Positions 59,160 to 64,000 of a DNA stretch of 64,000 nt are shown one piece after another. The DNA lies in assembly GCF_027943255.1 (NCBI RefSeq), contig NC_072892.1:31953792-32017791 (forward strand), written 5' to 3'. How positions within the stretch are numbered: the stretch's first letter is position 1; every line of letters begins with the position of its first letter. The DNA comes from Anastrepha obliqua (Eukaryota > Arthropoda > Insecta > Diptera > Tephritidae). The position numbers and the translations under genes are program-made. The notes under the pieces were generated by a model that ran no database searches, was not told where the DNA came from, and saw nothing but the letters and a program-made list of their open reading frames with translations.

Positions 59160-59830
59160 CAGTACTCATTGACATTTCATCATGGAAATTTTTACGGCTC
59201 AGCAACGGTTACAAATCGTGCTATTGTATTACGAAATTCGAAGCTCTGTGAAAAGTGTTCTTCGCGCGCTCAGGTCAACTTTTGGTGTCCATAACCGATA
59301 CCTAATAAGAAAAATTGCCGTATTTGGGCCGAAGAGCAACCCGAAGCCGTTCAAGAATTGAAAACAATCCATTCATTACATCCATTGAAAACAACCGTTG
59401 GTGTGCCATATGGGCTGGAAGAATCATCGGTCCATATTTCTTCAAAGACGAGGCTGGTGCCAATGTAAAAGTGAATGACGATAGCTTTCGTGATAAACGA
59501 CTTTTTGATGCCGGAAATTGAAGCACGTGATCGCCACAACATTTGCTTACAACAAGACGGCGGACGACACTACTTGCCATACAACCCGTGAAACAATGGG
59601 CCAGTGCATTGGCTACCAAGATCACATCTTTGAACTTTTATTTGTGAGATTATGCAAAGTCTAAATGCTTTGTAGATAAACCGACTACGATTGAGGCATT
59701 ACTAAGGTTGTTCGCAAGATACCGAACGAAGTCCTCCAGCAGTCATTAAAAATTGGTGTTTACGGATGGCCGATTGCACACAATCAATTTGAATTTTCGT
59801 TGTTTTATTTCAATTTAAAATCCGATACCT
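59160..59830 (+). mobile_element. D41D mariner-type relic
   Basis: Frames read MEIFTAQQRLQIVLLYYEIR, then WAEEQPEAVQELKT, IIGPYFFKDEAGANVKVNDD and IPNEVLQQSLKIGVYGWPIA. The order matches the element at 62673-63940. Many frameshifts and deletions. Confidence 0.65.
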
Positions 59831-59969
59831 CTAAATTGATTACCCTTTATTATTTCTTGATGAAGTTATCGTGCGCACGGACGGACGGACAAGGCCAAAT
59901 TGATTTCATTTATCATTCTGAGTATTTTTATATAATATAATACCATTGGGGCAGATGGGCGAAGGTATA

Positions 59970-60260
59970 CAAAAAAAATATTCAAAAAACAAAAGAAAAA
60001 AAAATTAAAAAGAAAAGAAAAAATAATTAAAAATCAAAAGAACAAAAATTAAAAAACAAAAGAAAAAAAATTAAAATAAAAAAAGTTAAAAAAAAAATTA
60101 AAATAAAAAACTATTAAAAAAAATTAAATAAAAAAAATTATTATTTAAAAAAAATAATAATTACAAAAAAAATATTATTAAAAAAAAATAATTAATAAAA
60201 AAGATAATTATTGAAAAAAATACGTATTAAAAAAATTATTATTAAAAAAATTAATGCATT
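59970..60260. repeat. A-rich low-complexity tract
   Basis: Runs of AAAAATTAAAAAGAAAAG and similar, almost only A and T on the plus strand. A second such tract lies at 61008-61220. Confidence 0.85.
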
Positions 60261-60567
60261 TGTATACCATTTATACATATGGTATTTTGCCATAATTATA
60301 CGCCAACACAAATTTTACGTCTGTCTATTATAAAAATTAGCACAATAATAAAATGTCACTATGAATAAAAATGAGCAAAAGCTAACCGCGTACGAAAAAT
60401 TACTAATAAAATACAGTCATTTAGCAAGAATGTACAAACCAAAACGAATATTTGTGTCCGAATTTCGAAGATAACACTGGGTATTGTATATAGATTCGTA
60501 TGTAAATTTTTTGGTAGATGAATTCTTTAATATAATATAATAAATAATAGTTGTAACAGGGTTTTTT

Positions 60568-61241
60568 AGACGTATAGAACTTTCATACTTTCATTCGATA
60601 AAAGCTGCTGTGAAAGTGAATAAGACCGAAGACTCAAATCTCTCGATCTGACGCTGTTCATAATAACTCGACCTCTGCACGTTAATTACATGGAAGATTT
60701 TGAAGAAAGATCTTGAGCTACGCTCGCCGAAGATAACTGGTACAGGATCAAACTTTTGGTGACCGGATTTTCTTAAGAAATGAGCCTGTCAGTTATTACT
60801 TTAGGTCATGCGACTCTTTTGAGCTTCTCCTTTTTTCGTTTTGTGTATATTAAGTCAGTGATCTATACTGATAAACTGGCTATGATTGACAACTTGGAAA
60901 CCATCACGGTTATGTTCGAAAGGGGTGAAAAATTTGACCGACCAATCAATCTTCATGAAACAGGATTGTGTTAGCCATGGATCGAAATTATTTATTAATT
61001 ATTTAAGTAAAAACGAAAAAAAAAAAATTTAAAAAAAACCAAAAATATACGATATAAAAAAAAAACAAATTAAAAAAAAAAACGAAAAATATATGAAAAA
61101 AAAGTTAAAAAAAAAAAATTAAAAAAAAAGCAAAAAATTTAAAAAAAATATATATACATATATATAATATATAAACAAAATATAAAACAAATCATAAAAA
61201 AAAATATAAAAAAAAACAACGAAAAAAAGTTCTATACGTCT
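60568..61241. mobile_element. Possible TIR element with 16-bp perfect ends
   Basis: AGACGTATAGAACTTT (60568-60583) is perfectly inverted at 61226-61241. The 674-bp interval contains the second A-rich tract near its right end and no protein-like frame. Outside the perfect repeat the flanks diverge, so the exact boundary and target duplication are unclear. Confidence 0.5.
61008..61220. repeat. A-rich low-complexity tract
   Basis: AAAAAAAAATTTAAAAAAAA-like runs with a short (TATA)n segment at 61150-61175. Confidence 0.8.
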
Positions 61242-61479
61242 GTAAACATCCGTTGTATGCAATATTCAAACGCTCAGCTGGCTGAAATGGTAAACTGAAA
61301 TAGCTTTTTTTGGCTAAAATTGTATGCAATTCGGAGCTGAACGAAGGTTATTTTATTTTTATATAATACTTGTTTATGTTAAATTTTTTTTTAAACTTCT
61401 ATTCAAAAATTACCCAAAATTCCACTTTTAAACGAAGCATTTTTCTAGCTACATATGTATGGCCCCAACAAAAAGCGTT

Positions 61480-62060
61480 CTGTGCTGATGGATAGTTGTC
61501 ATCTGTCCATGCCTCCGGAATCAACGAATTGCCATTTTGAACGATAGTCAGGCGGCATTTAAGCTTTGAAGCTAAGTTCTCACTGGTCCTTGAGTGTATT
61601 TGTTAGGGACGCGCAATCGCACAATCCGGCGCATATGGGTCCAAAGACACAGGGGTAAACATATCATCGCACACCTATGGGACAACACACCATCAAGGAG
61701 AAGCTTAGGAGTGAAGAGCTAAAGCTAAGAGATGTTAGCCGAATTATGGAACTACGCTATGCGAAGCCTTTACTAGGGAAGGGGTAAAATAAATAAAAAA
61801 GGCTTAGGAAACTCATAACCCTTCCTAAGGATAAACTGACATTCTCATAGGCTATTGCAGATTGCGCAATTATCTTCAGTGGATTGGGATATGGTCTACT
61901 GAATCTTGCCGTTTCTGTGGCTAAACCCTATATACTCGAATACATCTTCTTCTTGAATGTGGCGCAATAGCGCGGAGAAGATTGATACATCTCGGCCAAT
62001 TGTAGCCAGAAGAAAGGCATGTACGCTTAGCCCAACCAAACTTTATCTTATGTTTAATAA
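61480..62060 (+). mobile_element. LINE RNase H / 3' fragment
   Basis: Shifting frames give fragments of an RNase H domain (a decayed DSQAA-like and VLTGP region), then CRFCG followed by a Thr-Leu-Tyr segment, and HLLLECGAIARRRLIHLGQL near 61930-62010. This is the C-terminal Cys-His region of an I/R1-type LINE. Inactive. Confidence 0.6.
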
Positions 62061-62061
62061 G

Positions 62062-62672
62062 GGAACTCGGTTTGGATATGGTAGTGTGTTATTTTATTCC
62101 AGATTGGCTCATGTGTCAATTATTTGCCTGTCAGTTTTGAGCATAATCTCTCTGATACTGCTACTGTATGCGAACGAGTAACAAATTTGTAAACATGTGA
62201 TTGCCGGGTATATTGTGAAAATATTGCTAAGTCAAGTTTAGTTGAGCGAAGATTCTGAGCTACAGAATTTAAATTGGATAGTCAAATAGATGGTGATTAT
62301 GATAGCCTCGTTGTGGCCATAAACTTACTTCTGTGGCTTGAGAAAATTGTGCTCGCGAATTATTAAGCATCAGGGGGATAACAGCCGATATTAGTGTCCA
62401 GCTCAGATCGGTACAGTGAGTTGCTTTGCTGAAATTTTGGGAATGATGTGCGTTGAAGTGTTACCTGTGCTGCAAGTGCTAAAGAAACACTTTCTTTGGA
62501 CCAACATGTTACTGAAGGCATCCTTATATGAATATGGAAATAAATAAACAAGTAATATTACACCAATATTTGAGCGTGTGGAAGCGTTTAAGCGAGAAGG
62601 TTCTATGCAAGAGGCTAAACTTGTAGATAAATAATTCGTGGGTACTTCAGGACGATAATGCTCCGGCTAATA
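62062..62672. other. Unassigned, possibly retroelement debris
   Basis: The sequence between a LINE fragment and the last mariner. No frame or repeat can be named. Confidence 0.35.
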
Positions 62673-63940
62673 ACGGGTGATTTTTTAACTATTATCTTTT
62701 TAAACAGTTGGTTTAAACAGCTGACGCACGTTTCGTGTTTTGTTTCACTGTCAAACATCTTCAGTTTGGTCTATAATTTAACCATGAATCGTCTTACAAA
62801 CGAACAACGCTTGCAAATCATTAAATTTTGTTATAAAAATGCGTGTTCTGTTAAGAAAGTTTATCGCGCGCTTCTTCCATTTTATGGTCAGTTTAATCGA
62901 CCCACTGAAGCGGCTATTCGAGCTATTGTGACTAAATTTAGAACCAAATTTACATTATTGGACATCAAACCACCAACACGCTTACTTAGAGTGCGAACTG
63001 AAGAAAATATCGCAACTGTATCGGCCAGTGTTAATGATGACCATCAATTATCGATTCTTCGCCGTTCGTAGCAATTGGGCCTTTGTTACTCAACAACGTG
63101 GAACATTTTGCGAAAGGATTTAGGTGTGAAGCCTTTCAAAATACAGCTGGTGCAAGAATTGAAGCCGAACCACCTACCGCAACGAAGAATTTTTGGTGAA
63201 TGGGCTCTTGGAAAGTTGGCCGAAGATCCACTTTTTTATCGAAAAATTGTGTTCAGCAACGAAGCTCATTTTTGGATCAATGGGTACGTAAATAAGCAGA
63301 ATGGTCGATTTTGGAGTGAAGATCAGCCAGAAGAATTGCAAGAGCTACCAATGTAACCAGAAAAGGTCACAGTTTGGTGCGGTTTATGGGTTGGAGGTAT
63401 CACTGGGCCGTACTTGTTCAAAGATGGTGCCGTGAAATGATATCCAACTTTTTTTTGCCCAAAATGCAAGAGCTTGACTTGCATGAGATGTGGTTTCAGC
63501 AAGACGGTGCCACATACCACACAGCACGCGTAACAAAGGACTTGTTGAGAGGCGAGTTCAGTGAACATTTTATTTCACGTTCGGGACCTGTCAATTGGCC
63601 ACCCAGATCGTGCGATATAACGCCTTTAGATTATTTTTTGTGGGGCTATGTTAAAGCTCATGTCTATTCGGACAAGCCTGCTTCAATTAACGTATTGGAA
63701 GACAACATTAAAGCATTTATACGTGAGATACCGGCCGAAACATTGGAAAGAGTATGCCAAAATTGGACTAAGCGGATGGACCATTTGAAGCGCAGTCGCG
63801 CTCAACATTTGCATGAAATAATCTTCAAACATTAAATTATATGGACTGTACTATTGATTTAAATTAAAAATTTCATGCATTTTTCTGAATTTTACGTGTT
63901 TTTTTGAAAAACTTTCCTATAGCTCTAATAAAATACCCTT
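62673..63940 (+). mobile_element. D41D mariner-type element (rosa/visitor-like), full length
   Basis: 1268 bp between TA dinucleotides (62671-62672, 63941-63942). The ends are weakly inverted (ACGGGTGATTTTTTAA and, reversed, AAGGGTATTTTATTAG). It encodes a nearly continuous transposase. It is the best preserved mariner-type copy of this family in the window; fragments of relatives lie at 27415, 54655 and 59160. Confidence 0.82.
62784..63835 (+). pseudogene. D41D mariner-type transposase, broken
   Basis: It starts MNRLTNEQRLQIIKFCYKNA and ends HEIIFKH. The N-terminal half has a helix-turn-helix region and TRLLRVRTEENI; the catalytic half has FSNEAHFW, WFQQDGATYHTARV and RSCDITPLDYFLWGY. From the QQD aspartate to the TPLD aspartate there are 41 residues, the spacing of the rosa/visitor-type mariner relatives first described in tephritids. 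Lesions: TAG at 63069-63071 in place of a Gln codon; TAA at 63354-63356; and a deletion with frameshift near 63430 removing about ten residues before REMISNFF. The first catalytic aspartate (FSDEAHF in relatives) is Asn (AAC at 63258-63260). Inactive as it stands. Confidence 0.87.
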
Positions 63941-64000
63941 TACATATCCTCTGGTATGCGAATATTTGACCGAAAACAACATTAATACCGTTCCGAAAGT

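Overview
The window is nuclear DNA from a higher fly (Diptera: Brachycera). It is AT-rich, its genes are split by spliceosomal introns, its proteins match Drosophila families, and the space between exons is packed with decayed transposons. The mix of mariner types (D34D, D37D and D41D), a tRNA-derived SINE and piggyBac/TTAA elements suggests a true fruit fly (Tephritidae). That family assignment is inference; nothing in the window proves it.

Six protein-coding genes can be supported. (1) osa, minus strand: only the first coding exon (8358-9272) and the end of its 5' UTR are here, so positions 1-8357 are intron. (2) Vps37B, plus strand, a single coding exon (15910-16563). (3) katanin p60 (kat-60), minus strand, seven coding exons (17565-20490) including a 12-nt first exon and a GC-AG intron. 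(4) Mms19, plus strand, seven exons (23688-29717), complete. (5) A MORN4/retinophilin gene (rtp), minus strand, three exons (30328-31015), complete and convergent with Mms19. (6) The last three exons of a PHRF1-like PHD/RING gene with a C-terminal SRI-type domain, minus strand (36246-46841); the rest of that gene lies upstream, beyond position 64000 or in exons I could not see.

The gene functions are unrelated housekeeping or sensory roles: chromatin remodelling, ESCRT-I sorting, microtubule severing, cytosolic Fe-S protein maturation, photoreceptor/phagocyte MORN adaptor, and Pol II CTD binding. They do not form a pathway.

From about 31.8 kb to the end the window is mainly transposon debris, lying in the 10.1-kb PHRF1 intron (36618/46764) and in the sequence upstream of it. 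Earlier insertions sit in the osa intron (a Helitron; a piggyBac element with TTAA target sites) and in the last Mms19 intron. Recognised elements are: a piggyBac with a C-terminal Cys-rich exon; a 1071-bp hAT-type element with a perfect 8-bp target duplication; seven mariner-type copies or fragments with full or partial ends, plus further scraps; fragments of at least three kinds of non-LTR retrotransposon; six or seven copies of a tRNA-derived SINE, one with a perfect 15-bp target duplication; three TTAA-flanked MITEs sharing an inner core; a pogo-like MITE; and several unnamed short repeats.

No intact transposase was found: each one examined carries stops, frameshifts or lost catalytic residues. 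I found no genuine tRNA or rRNA gene, no CRISPR array and no bacterial-type system. Splice sites were placed by reading consensus signals and checking that reading frames join; they have not been checked against transcripts.
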